A stretch of DNA of 64,000 nucleotides. Origin: Zoroaster sp. YZ-2022 (Eukaryota > Echinodermata > Asteroidea > Forcipulatida > Zoroasteridae). Below, piece after piece: positions 1 to 10,951 of this stretch. Location of the stretch: NCBI GenBank assembly GCA_029582265.1, contig CM055816.1, positions 82,516,472 through 82,580,471 on the forward strand, written 5' to 3'. The translations under genes were made by a program, and so were the position numbers. Positions within the stretch are counted from its first letter, which is position 1. Every line of letters begins with the position of its first letter. The notes beneath the pieces were generated by a model that had not been told where the DNA came from, did no database searches, and saw only the letters and a list, made by a program, of their open reading frames with translations.

Positions 1-2
1 TT

Positions 3-947
3 TATGATTCTATCAGTGATGGTGTTGATCGGTTACGATATTGGAGGAGCACAAGTACAAACACAGGGAAACCAGACCAGGAACAAGGTGGGAAACGATG
101 TTCGGGCAGACAGCATCAGCTTCCACCATTTTTCCAGTTCCTCATGACACTCATCAGACTACGGCTAAACGTACCACTTCTGCTTCTGGCAGACCTGTTC
201 CATGTAAGTAGTTCAACAGTTACAAGAATCACAATCACCTGAATTTCCTACATGCACCAAACTCTGGTACCAGCACTGCTTGTATGGCCATCTAAAGCTC
301 ACATCAGAGGATGGATGCCATTGGACTTTAAGGCAGCATTTCCAAACACCCGTGTCGTAATAGACTGTTCTGAGTTCTTCATTGACCGACCGCGAAATAA
401 AGATGAACAATATAAAACATACTCTCAGTACAAAAGCCACAACACTTATAAGGTTTTATTTGGAGTGTCGCCGTTTGGTGCATTCACATTTGTGTCAGAT
501 CTGTGGTCGGGAAATGTATCAGATAAGTACTTGACCGAACAGAGTGGACTAATATAAAAACTTGATGATGGTGATGCAGTAATGGCTGACCGAGGCTTCC
601 ACATAGAAGACTCACTTCTAAAAAAAAATGCAACACTCATAGCGCCGCCGTTTACAAGAAAATGGCATAATGGAAAAGGAAAGAGACTTAATGTTAAGGA
701 GATAAGACAAACTAGACAAATTGCACGTCTTCGCATTCACGTAGAGAGAGCGATCCAACGCGTCAAATGTTGGCGGATCCTGAAACATCAAATCCCGGAA
801 TCTCTACAAAACTGTGCTTCTATGATTGTAAAACTCGTTGCAGCACTCTGCAATCTGAAGGGACCATTGTTGTATTCAAAAAATGAAAAAGGTCTGAAAA
901 AGTTAAAAGTGATTCAAAGAAAACCAGTGAAGCGTTTGAAGCATTGA
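3..947 (+). pseudogene. HTH + DDE_Tnp_4 transposase remnant (Harbinger/ISL2EU-like)
   Basis: One reading frame runs from the window edge to a TGA stop at 945-947 and is interrupted only by TGA at 240-242 and TAA at 555-557. The first third looks like the helix-turn-helix that precedes DDE_Tnp_4 transposases (FFQFLMTLIRLRLNVPLL, then SSSTVTRI). The TGA stands where this family usually has Trp. The catalytic part follows: VIDCSEFFIDRP with the first Asp, YSQYKSHNTYKVL, then MADRGF with the second Asp, and RIHVERAIQRVK with the Glu. The N-terminus is cut by the window edge, so an upstream THAP or Myb domain cannot be judged. In life this protein would cut and paste its own element. Two in-frame stops make this copy non-autonomous unless they are sequence errors. 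It lies just outside the inverted-end element that begins at 1141. Confidence 0.88.
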
Positions 948-1140
948 GCATGTTGTAGACCAATTGAACCGAACAAAAACTTCAGTCCAGTACATGAAGT
1001 TCAATTTGATAAAAAGTAATCTGTGATTTGAACATTGCACTTTACTTATAAGGTGAAGATGATGTTTTGGTTAATATGTTCAAACCCCTCTGAAAATTGT
1101 TGTTTTGTAAGCAGTATTCTAAGAAGTATATTTCAAGGTA

Positions 1141-1215
1141 AGGCCATTTTTTTTTAATAACTTGGATTACGGAATCGCCGCTCGAAAAAATCGCGTTTCT
1201 GAAAAAAAATTAAAA
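1141..1215 (+). repeat. Left inverted end of putative large transposon
   Basis: This matches the reverse complement of 9590-9674 over about 33 bases with few mismatches (shared core ACTTGGATTACGGA), followed by a low-complexity stretch. An A run of about 18 bases follows at 1246-1264. Confidence 0.55.
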
Positions 1216-1668
1216 AATCCCCGCCCGAAAAATCAAATTTTGTAGTAAAAAAAAAAAAAAAAAATCCACAACACTTACAACAGTGCCACCGATCGCGTAC
1301 AAAACACCATCGTGTACAAAACAATACTTTTAGATCACATTTTCTTCAAATACAACAAGATCCCTACAATACATGTACAGTAAATGTGTACACGTACCGT
1401 GAGCCAGTGAACGGAGAAAAAAATCGCGGCCGATGTATGATGGAAACCAGACCAATGTTATGCATTCACGTACAAAAGTGCGAGTCCGTTTATAGACTAT
1501 ACTATTTGCCCAAGTGCATACATTGGCCATTTAGTAACAACTACATGTAGGTGCATCGCGCGACTTGACCTCACGGCCCAAACTCATGCAATCGATTGCT
1601 GTGTCAACAAATGGTCTGTGTGTGCGAATTTGGGCAGAGCATCAGCGTGTGTGCATCTGCTCTTTACA

Positions 1669-1821
1669 ATGGCGGCCGCTGCCGAGACTTGGTGCATCTT
1701 GCTGCTTTTTCGGGAAGGAGCCCGCTTTCTCAAAAGAAAACTCATGAAATGCCAACTGACAGAATCGGTCAGAGATGTCCTTCTCCGTGCCGATCCGGAC
1801 AACAACAAGACCATTGACAAG
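1669..1821 (+). CDS. Possible first coding exon of the large-transposon gene
   Basis: An ATG in good context (ACAATGG) opens a frame that starts MAAAAETW and ends near NNKTIDK, where a weak donor (AAG/GTTTCA) occurs. The peptide is rich in charged residues (FLKRKLMKCQ, VRDVLLRAD) and looks coding. No domain is recognised. It lies upstream of, and on the same strand as, the 3243-7483 exons, so it may be their first exon, but the splice phase to 3243 does not fit simply. The frame stays open past this point until 2046, so the exon could be longer. Confidence 0.3.
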
Positions 1822-2314
1822 GTTTCAGCGGCACCTTCTGAACAGCATCAGTTAGTAAATCCGTTCTGGACGTCCACGTGTACTTCCTTGTGTAGCGTGG
1901 CTTTAAAAGCCTTTTTTATTGTTTGCATGCTGTACGGCGCAAGTGAAAGGTCGTATTATTATTTTTGTTTCTACCAGATAAAGGAGTGTTTATTTCTATT
2001 TAATTTACTTTCAATTTCGATAAATCTGAGGGGTAAGATTCCATAGTCGTTCCCACATTTTTGTACGAGTATTGACTTTTTAATGAGCAAGCTAGTGAAA
2101 TTAAATAGTACATGACTGGAGTGTATTAATTTTAATTGACACAAGCCAAACAATGGAGATTTGTTAGTGGAATTATTTTTTTTTTTTAAGTTGGGTTTTA
2201 TTGTTTTGTTGTTCAAATTGTTTACCCATAATTTACGGGCATAATATTTTGTTCTTCATCAGAAGATTAATAATTAATGTATAATATTTGTTTGACTACT
2301 CCATCCTCCATGGT

Positions 2315-2382
2315 TGACATGTACAGTGGGTCTATTAATGATCCTAGGACTATCGTAGATAGACCCACTGTAGTCCATGTCA
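2315..2382. repeat. Imperfect hairpin
   Basis: ACAGTGGGTCTAT on the left pairs with ATAGACCCACTGT on the right, and the outer arms pair through TGACATG/CATGTCA with mismatches. It is about 68 bases long, in non-coding AT-rich DNA, and is possibly a small MITE core. Confidence 0.6.
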
Positions 2383-2661
2383 TAGTTTAAATATTTAATA
2401 TTTCGAGATTTTATTTTTTTAAATAATTATTTATTTGTATTATTTTGTTTTACGTGACTAATTATTATTTGTTGTTCTTTTTACATTTTTATATTGATAC
2501 AGAATTCCTGTTTGTTTCTTTTTGGTAAGACTAAGAGATACAACTGTGTGCACTAACGCTTTTCTTTTAAGTGTGATTAATACTGACCATGGAGCACATT
2601 ATATTGATAGTGAATGTAGTTGTAGAGCTGCTTTTTGTTTTCCTTGCTGTTCAATCTGCCT

Positions 2662-3060
2662 TCATGATCATTGGTGCTTTGCATTCCTGTATCCTGTCCT
2701 GTTTCCAAGCTGTCTTATTATTCAAAACATTTTCTCATGATCATAGGTCGCTGCTCAGCTCATGATCATTGTTCTTTTGCACTCCTTTCCGTTTGCATGC
2801 TTTTGTGAAAATTTTCAAAACCAAAACAAGTCTGCCTGAAGAAGTAGTCTGCAAAGCTTGAATTGGGCCTTCTTTTGCAAAAAATGTCCACCAACTCCGG
2901 AGAGAGGCAGACTCCCCCTGCGTCGTTCCGCGACGGGTTGCACTAACGAGCCAATGTGCATTTAACCCCCCCCCCCCCCCCCCAAGAAGAAGGAATAATA
3001 ATAGAAAAAACATTTCCTGGTTACGGGCCTGCTCATGATCATTGGTACTTTGCACTCCAT
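2662..3060. repeat. Three short direct copies of a CATGATCATTGG-type word plus a poly-C run
   Basis: The words TCATGATCATTGGTGCTTTG (near 2664), CTCATGATCATTGTTC (near 2760) and CTCATGATCATTGGTACTTT (near 3032) are related. A run of about 17 C lies at 2967-2983. The middle segment may be an insertion that duplicated its flank. There is no convincing coding content. Confidence 0.4.
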
Positions 3061-3242
3061 TCTGTTGCTATGTTTTTTGAAATTTTTAATAAATTGGCAT
3101 TTCGCTTTTATAAAAAAAAAACTTGACATAATTAACTAATACTCCACCTGGAATATTACTCAAGAATGAGGAGCTGCATAAATGTGTATTGTATTTTCAT
3201 TGACAAATTTTTAAAATATATTTTGTTTGTTTGAATTCACAG

Positions 3243-6200
3243 GTTTACGGAAGTAGAAGTTACTCTATTGGTGCAGGATCTCAAAGGTTTTCAATTTAAA
3301 GTTTTAGAGATCGTCTTTGAACCTGCACGTGCAGAAAAACCTAATCATGGCATCTCTGCTTTTAGTGTGATGATGGCGGCTCAGCAAGATCGCTCGCATT
3401 TGCCACCAAAAAGGTATACTTTTTAAATAAGTATTACCTACAGCAACAACTGTATTTGCAATTTATTTTCAACTTGTTGAAAGCATGCAGAAGTATTCAA
3501 CATTTCTGTTAAAACAAAGAGAAAGAAATCAGGCTAACCATGATGCAGTACAGCCAGCCAGATCCCCTGATGTCAATTTTGCATTTACAATTGTTGAAGG
3601 TATACATATAGTTCAAAATGTATTTCTATGAATATTACACACAGTTTATGATGCTAATTAAGTTTCTAAAAATGTATTATTTTATTAATTTTTTTTGTGT
3701 TTTTATTTTTTTAATTTGTATTATATACATGCAGCATGAACACATTTATTTTTTATTTTTTTTTCAGCATCCCAAAATGTTGGACAGCAGTACCTCCCTC
3801 TTCAGGAGGCACTTTCCAACATGGAGGAATATGTACCATTATCATTGATGGACTTCGAGCCACTAGACCGTTTTGACCGTAGACAGTGGATACGCTGTCT
3901 AGGCCTAAATGTGCCGGTCGCCATGTGGACATATTATCAGGGTAACTACCTTGGTAATGCTACATACATATGGCGGGTCCCTACTAAGAAAGAGGAACGG
4001 TCACAAGAACGTGACATGGATGTCATCGGCAGTGTGAAGGTGGAGCTACCAAAATACAGCTCAAGAGCAATGAGGAAGGAATTCCTTGACAGGTACATGA
4101 AGTGTTCAAAACTTAAACCAGCCATCCTGAGAGATATTTATCGATTTGCCACAGAGGACAACTCTTCTTCTGAGACAACAGAACAGGCCAGATTAGATGA
4201 ACGAGCTCTCGAGTTTATTGCAAATAGTGACGACCCTGACCTATTCTATGACCTGAGAGCTTTGAATGGGGATGCTTCGTCTACAAAGTTTGATGTATTT
4301 TGGGCAGAGTTATCCAAGTTCTTGGATGAGTCGTGTGTGGTTAATGATAGGAGGCATGGTGAGCTATTGTACATGCCATTTGCAATTAGTGTGGCAGATT
4401 TGAGAAGGCAGATAATGGAGCGACTCCCTCAAGATGCCAACATTCCCAGCATCAGTTGGATAAGGTAAATCAGTACAGATGCTATTCTATTTCTAAAGTA
4501 AAAACACCAACTGTTAACATTGAATGGGTTATTCCTTCCATGAAAATGTTTATTAACATTTAACTTTGTAGATTCCAGTTTTGGCCGTCAAATCCACATG
4601 CTGCAACTGCTGCAAGGTACACAGGGCGGTTTCCAGTGAAGTACGCAGTTCAGCAACGCCTTCTCCGAAAAGAACACCCAGACAGCAAGTATGCTGCATA
4701 TAACTACAAGTTACTAAAGGTGTTTTTTTTTAGATCTTAATATTTATATAAGAGTTCAAAAATGTAATAAAGCATTGGTTTTGGGGGACTTAAAACATAG
4801 TTTTGCTGAAGGTTATGGATATCTAGGGAGATAATTTAAGCCGCTCAATATCTTTTCTAACAGGAACTTGCTGTGATGTGGAGAGACCATGCCTACTTCT
4901 TATGTCTTGACGACAAAGCTGTTGTGCCTGTGGGTGAACCATATGCACCTGTATCGACCGGAGTACGTGCACACAGTAAATCTCTCACCCTTGCAGACCC
5001 AGAACATGCCAACAAGGCACTAGACCATGATTTCCATGTGTGTGGACTAGTTCCATCAGTGACGCTGGATGTAGACATACCTGAGGGCGCAAGGGACAGC
5101 TTTCACAGCGGAGATGTTTATGTCCGAATTAAAGACAAGGTAGGTATCTGTACCAATTGACCACTACCCATATTCAAAGCTGTACCATATCCATACTTCT
5201 CAATTTTTTGTTAGCAAACTGATAAAATGCTGATTCGTTCTTTGTACGTTTCATATCCCTAAGATTTTCGAACCATCAACACCCCAACGCCATGCAGGTG
5301 AAGTTTTGGACTTGTTGAGAGATAAGCACAGTGAAGATGGACTCATTCTCAATATTAGCATTCTAATCAAGTTCACTGACGGCGGACCAGACCACAGGAC
5401 AACATATCCATCGGTGCAGTTGGCAGGGATAGCAATATTTATTGGTACTGTTTTAATCGTCTTTCAGAGTTGCCTTTGTTTTTTTTTCTTCTAAGCGAGT
5501 TAAAACATTAATACAACTTTTTCTGGGATATAAATAAAATAAATAATCACATTTTTTATTTTAGCTCTAGATTTAGACATGTTTATTCATGCACGAACAG
5601 CTCCAAATGGAAGCTACATAAACCCTGCAGAGAGAGTTATGTCCGTGTTAAACCTTGGTCTTCAGAACGTAGCTTTGGCAAGGGGGAAAATGGCAGATAT
5701 TAAAGAAAAAGTGATGAAGCGGTGCAGTAGCATTAAGGCAGTGAGGAAGGAGGCTGCAAATTTGCCATCATTTAAGAAAGCACTTTTCGAGAGTGTACAC
5801 GAGGTATGCTTAATACATGTTTAAAGAATGAAAAAGTTTTACATCAGCAATATTCGCCCTTGCAGTTTCCCACCAAAAATTTTCCACTTTGTATGCCATG
5901 GCATTGCTCATTTATAGGTGTCTATGGAGGTGATAGCCTCAGTGACCTAATCTTTGCCCTTTGCCTTTTTCAAGTTACAATTTACTGATGGAGGTGCACT
6001 TAACCAAGATTTGATTGTCAAATTGCATTGTCATTACAAGAATGAAATATCGGGCCTGCCATGGTATAACAATAACTGATAGCTGTACATTTTTGTATCT
6101 GAAGGTTGTCGAAGTGCTAGAGAAGCGTTTCCGTCGACTAATCATCAAGGAGAGACAGATATCCGTTAGGGAACCTCTCCGTGGCCAAGACGATGCTGGA

Positions 6201-7483
6201 TTAGAGGAATACTTAATATAATTTCCCCAAACATAGACCTACATTCAAAAAGGAAGGATATGGAGAACGACCATTCTTTTTCACAGTTTTTTGCAAAACA
6301 CTGTAAAAGAAGTCAGTATATGTTCCAGGTAAAATGTTACATGCCTTTTTGATAGTTCTCATATTGGAATCGTTGTACACATGGACAACGGTGTTATTAT
6401 ATTATTTAAGTGCATCCTTCCAATACTATTAACTAGCAAGATACCTTTACATTTAAATTAATACGGTAATTTGTGGGTTCATTTCGTTTTTCCTAAAAGG
6501 TGAAGAAATGCCCGTCAGACCAAGTGGAGAGATGTGCATACTGTTTTGTTAATCCACCACGGATTCCTGAAGACCAGTACGACAACCTCAAGTGGTGTCC
6601 TGATCCTGAGCTGGCTCCAGATAAGGAGCATTATCTTCCATTTGCCGAGGTTTATGGATCCCCCCAACTGGTTCAAGACAAAGACATGCCCTCGAAAACC
6701 ACAAAAGTTCAACAGACGGAGAATGACAAGATTCACAAACCGCTCTTGACAAGAGGTATTTGAAAAGAAATGTAAAAATACTTGACCGTAGCATTAATAT
6801 GATACAATTGCTTTTTTAAAACTTTATTTGTATGGATTCGTTTATAGAAAAGGCCAGGATGTTCAATACATGTGGGGAATGTGGCAAGAGACGAGTGGTG
6901 TATTCTGCAAGGAAGCTGACTCATTCACAGAGGGACGACATACACAGCATTGCAGATGACCTGGGTTATCAGTGTGGTAATCCCTTATTTGAACATGGAC
7001 ACAACTCTTTCCATCAAATCGTAACTAGAGAAGCACTCGTTTGTTCATCACAGATTGAAACACAGTATTATACTGGTACATATACATGTATATTTAATAG
7101 TTGCATGCTCAGATTGCTCAAAAGGGACCGCAGTGTCTGCTGCTGCCAATGTCTCAAAATTCTCGCATTCAAGTCAAATTTTATTGGTTCCAAAAGGTGT
7201 ACATGTTGTTTGATATCATTTGTTTGAAGTCCGTCTGGATCGATATGTGTTGAGACTGGTCATGTTTCGTTCATTATAGTAACTTTTGTTTTCACCTCTT
7301 TTTGTTGTTTCAGTCATTGGACTCTACTTTGACGACATTTGCATTCATTGTGGTGATACCAGCATCCTTGAAGAGGACGAAAGACTGCAAGAAGCACACG
7401 TTCACTTTGACTCTGTGCGCCCCATTTGCAAATCATGTCTAGATAAGGGCAAACCACTTGTGACACGAGGGCGGGTTAAGTGA
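3243..7483 (+). CDS. Multi-exon DDE-like protein with cysteine-rich C-terminus (uncharacterised transposon-type family)
   Basis: Exons read from splice sites and frame: 3243-3413, 3491-3599, 3768-4464, 4572-4719, 4864-5139, 5264-5444, 5565-5803, 6105-6328, 6500-6755, 6848-7075, 7314-7483 (TGA). From 3491 on they join in phase; the first join does not. The long third exon carries DRFDRRQWIRCLGLNVP and SQERDMDVIG. Candidate acidic residues lie in order: CLDDK (near 4905), FTDGGPDH (near 5375) and NPAERV (near 5625), resembling a D-D-E RNase-H-fold transposase. The C-terminal part has several CxxC units (CAYC, CGECG, CIHCG, CKSC), a likely zinc-binding tail. From memory the whole resembles a family seen in cnidarian and other invertebrate genomes with no assigned function. 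One frameshift occurs near 6213-6222, where the frame slips to one that starts with NIISPNIDLH before the next donor. Transposase function is inference. Confidence 0.72.
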
Positions 7484-7900
7484 TGAGTTATAAATGTCAG
7501 AAGTAAAGTTAGAGTTTCTGAGGTTATTGTTAAGTTTCAAGATGGAGGCAGTCAGTGTCTGTATTTGGTTTAAAAAGAAGTGATTTTCAAGAATTAAGAG
7601 AAAGCAGTTAAAGTCTCTCCGCAATGGTAGGGACAAATCATCCTGTACGTTCCAGTACCACAAAGATCACTAGTGAGAATAATGCATTATTCCTTCTGTA
7701 GCATTTTCTCCCAATACTCCCTTTGGATTTTAGTGAGGCTGCAGGCTGGAGAGGCATATTCGAGAGTTGGTTTTGACATATTATTGCACATATACATGCT
7801 GGGTTGGCTGATAAATCATTCAAAACCATTTGAATCGAAACAAAGAGCAATCAGTATAGGAGCATAAATAGTTAAATAATTTAATGCACAAATCTTTTAA

Positions 7901-8278
7901 AGGCACTGGACATGTTTAGTAATTACTAAAAATATATATAAGCATAAAAACTTACTTGGTATAACGAGCAGCGGAGGGCTGTTAATAGTATAATACATTG
8001 TGAGAAAAAACTCCCTCTGAAGTAACATAGTTTTTGAGAAAGAAGTAATTTCTCCCTAAAATATTTGAATCTGAGAAAGACTTCAGGTTTGAAGCCTTTC
8101 TCAGGCATCTGAAAGCACACAAATTTGTGCAACAAGCCTGTTTTGCATTTCATTATTTTCGTGCAACTTCGATGACCAATTGAACCCAATTTTTTGCAGG
8201 TTTGTTAATTTATGCATGTGTTGGGATACATCAAGTGAGAATGCTGGTCTTTGACAATTACCAAAATGTCCAGTGCCT
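7901..8278. mobile_element. TTAA-flanked MITE (Kolobok- or piggyBac-type target)
   Basis: The ends AGGCACTGGACA and TGTCCAGTGCCT are inverted repeats, flanked by TTAA at 7897-7900 and 8279-8282. The 378-bp interior has no coding frame. I recall near-identical MITEs as abundant in sea star-like genomes, which supports the organism guess. A TTAA target duplication is typical of Kolobok and piggyBac superfamilies. Confidence 0.85.
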
Positions 8279-8282
8279 TTAA

Positions 8283-8980
8283 GCAAAGATTAAAGCATTG
8301 TGGAATTAAACAAGAATAAAACAGGGAAAACAAAAATGCCAATATTGTTTTCTTTAAAAAGTGGGGCTCTGAATGTTAGCAAAAATAAATTTACATGAAC
8401 CACCCGGACTTGTTCTCCTTCAGTGTCACTTCGTTTTATTTAGCCTATGTCTACAATTAAGTGTAATACACTTCCAAAACTAATGTGGAATTCAAACCCA
8501 CTGGCTATTTTTACTTTATAATAATTTTGTGATTTTGTAAGCTGGGAACTTTTCAAAAAATGCTAAAATTGTTAAAAAGTCTAAAAAGCTTAAAGGGTTT
8601 GGGTACTTTTTGTAGGACACAACAATGTCCACAGATTTACATTAAACTTACACGGTTTGAAGATTTAAATGATGATAGAAAGCTTCCCTTAAAATATTAC
8701 TTGCTGAGGTGCTGTAGTTTTTTAGAAATGAGTAAAACAATGTCACAAAATATTTTTCGTCTCGGGAGACGAAAATTATTTTAGCATGTACAACGTTTTT
8801 ACCAGTTTTGGTATAAGGAAAGATCAGATGTGAAAGAAATGGTAGGGTAAATAAATTTAACAATACTAATGAGCGAAGGTGTCACGCACATAGCCTTGAT
8901 TTTCCTTCCTCCATGATATAAAATGGAGTACACGCTCGTGGAGCGCATTCAACGGATTTGCTCAATGAATTGGGACAAAC
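8283..8980. other. Non-coding AT-rich stretch
   Basis: I see no gene, RNA or repeat structure here beyond A/T runs. Confidence 0.6.
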
Positions 8981-8984
8981 TTGT

Positions 8985-9150
8985 GCGTAATCTGCAGGTT
9001 GCGCTCTGCAGAATTGGCAGCTAAATGGCGATCCAGCAAAATAGTGCGCAATCTGTAGATTTGCGCTCTGTTTGTATGGTAGCTCAAAGTGATGATTCGG
9101 AAAAATTGCGCGCAATCTGCCCATTGTGCAAATCTGTAGAATGCGCTCAA
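8985..9150. repeat. Degenerate ~63-bp tandem repeat, about 2.5 copies
   Basis: TGCGTAATCTGCAGGTTGCG (8990s), TGCGCAATCTGTAGATTTGC (9046) and GCGCGCAATCTGCCCATTGT (9109) start successive related units, each with a GCGCTC word. The stretch is CpG-richer than its surroundings and lies near the right end of the putative large element, so these may be subterminal repeats. Confidence 0.5.
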
Positions 9151-9589
9151 CGTTCACACGTGCGCTAGGAACCGGTTACGTATGCCGTGGATCAGTAAAT
9201 CATGAGCCTCAAATCACGGAGATATCGGTAAATTTGTCTTTATTTGTTTCAATTTTGTTTTAAAATATGTTAATTTGGTAAAAGTCGGACTTTTTGTTCT
9301 CGCTTTAAAAAAAATATGAATATATTTTTTTTCAAGCCGAATAATGTAAAAAGTTTAGGGTCGCGGCGTAAAGTTAGGGTCGGTCAGAAACCGGAAACAG
9401 AACATTTTGTTAAGCCTAAACACTCGCGACATTCATTCAGTGACTTTCTGCTTTTGTCTACATAAATTGTGTATAATGTACGTGTTTTAGAAGCCGCCTG
9501 CGTGCCTTCGGTATTTTTTTTCTTCTTTTTTTTTTCGCCCCGCCCGATTTCGTGAGCTCGAAATTCCGTAATCCCGATCATTTTCTTCT

Positions 9590-9674
9590 TTTTTTTCTTT
9601 TTTTTTTCCCCGATCCCCGCTCATTTTTTGTAGCTTACAAATCCGTAATCCAAGTAATAAAAAAAAAACGGCCT
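9590..9674 (-). repeat. Right inverted end of putative large transposon
   Basis: This is the reverse complement of the left end at 1141, and the same GGATTACGGAA motif recurs a second time just inside (near 9560-9578). It lies in T-rich low-complexity sequence. Confidence 0.55.
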
Positions 9675-10690
9675 AAACTATTACCATAGGCTTAGAAATT
9701 TGCACAGAATGATGTCACTACAGAAGCTTAAAAGCGATCATTCGTTTATTTAGTCCTTTTTCAAAAGATTGATTTGGGCAGTTATCTTTTGTTTTGCAAT
9801 AAATAATGTGAATTGTATTCAACACAAACATAACTTTTTCTGGATTTCAATTTGTTTTGCAATGTCCCAACCATGTGTCCCATCGTGCTTCAACAGGGAA
9901 AAAAGATTTGATGTTTATTTCAGCCACTGGATGACCGAGATCATTCACTTGTTAACAAAGTAATGTAACTTCTGATCAAAAGTAAAATTTTGAATTACAG
10001 TTTTGACTTGAATGACAGATAATTAATTAATTTGGTCGTTTTGAGAAGGGGTAATTTGAAGACTTTGCTTACTTGGAGGGAATTAGTGGTAAAATTGGTG
10101 GTAACATCCATTTTAGTTAGGTGGCTTAGCGAAATTACCGTTACTGAGCGGATAAAAGCACCAATTTTGGCACGAGGCTTCCTTAGGGCCTATTAATTAA
10201 TGTTAGCCTAGGAGCCCTCCGTATTTTTAAATATATAATATTTCCCCTATGTTTTGTACACATGGGAGGGGGGCAGGGCATAACACAAGTTAGAAATGAA
10301 GTTCAGGAATCAGACTTACATATGTTGTGGCCCTACCCTAGTAGAGACTCCTCACGAAGTTTGAGACCTTACCATCCCATGAATTAATTTTTATTGATTT
10401 TTGAAGATTTTTTTATTTACCCATTATGTTTTGTACACACAATGGCACCATCAAAACTATTTTCCTTCCCACAAATTACCTAATTTGGAATTCTCTAAAG
10501 ATTCAATTTCATTGTACATGTACTTTGTATTTGTATATATGTTTACATTAGTATTTATGACAAACCAAGAAATTCAATACTCGGGAATTAAACATGCACT
10601 ATTTTTCTTTCATTTATTTTCTAGTACCAATACTCACAACTAAGTTTATTGTATACAAACCAGTTGCTGTACATTTTTCTATTTTGTCTT
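9675..10690. other. Non-coding AT-rich stretch
   Basis: Several short chance open frames occur, but there is no family signature, splice structure or repeat that I can support. Confidence 0.55.
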
Positions 10691-10694
10691 TTTT

Positions 10695-10945
10695 TGAAAG
10701 AATTGGTCAAGTAACATTTTTGAAAATAAATAAAATATTAAAAAAGCAATAATCTACATGTACATGTACATGTATGCATTGAAAATTACTAGCCTATATG
10801 TTGATGTTAAGCCTGCACTTCTGTCAAGAATTTGTCAAATGACATTTTTGAAAATAAATAAAATACACATTTAAAAAAAACCATAATCTACAAGTTCATA
10901 TTGAAAATTTCTTTTAGTCTAAATGAGCCTGAAATTCTGCTTGTA
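10695..10945. repeat. Tandem duplication of about 125 bp
   Basis: A unit containing GACATTTTTGAAAATAAATA (10833 on) and a later CATAATCTACA word matches a preceding diverged unit with AACATTTTTGAAAATAAATA (10711 on). The second copy adjoins the 3' end of the minus-strand YqaJ gene. Confidence 0.6.
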
Positions 10946-10951
10946 ACATAT

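Larger units (their letters stand above)
1141..9674. mobile_element. Putative 8.5-kb DNA transposon with imperfect inverted ends
   Basis: The left end reads AGGCCA, a T run, then ACTTGGATTACGGA. The reverse complement of the right end reads AGGCCG, a T run, then the same ACTTGGATTACGGA. Both ends continue inward into C/G-rich words mixed with A/T runs, and the right end carries a second copy of the GGATTACGGAA motif. Between them lies one multi-exon plus-strand gene with a D-D-E-like arrangement. I see no convincing target-site duplication, since the flanks GGTA and AAAC do not match. The alternative is two unrelated insertions of the same short repeat in opposite orientation. The enclosed TTAA-flanked MITE would be a later insertion. 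Confidence 0.5.

Noticed and set aside
5806..5988. Possible exon VSMEVIASV after the acceptor near 5918
   Set aside because: Skipping it and joining 5803 to 6105 gives in-phase, family-like sequence (VVEVLEKRFRR). Including it hits a stop.
1141..9674. TTAA, TA or 3-bp target duplication around the large element
   Set aside because: The immediate flanks (GGTA and AAAC) do not match at any length, so none is claimed.
10741..10800. ACATGTACATGTACATGT stretch as a regulatory site
   Set aside because: This word is frequent across the window and typical of the genome background.
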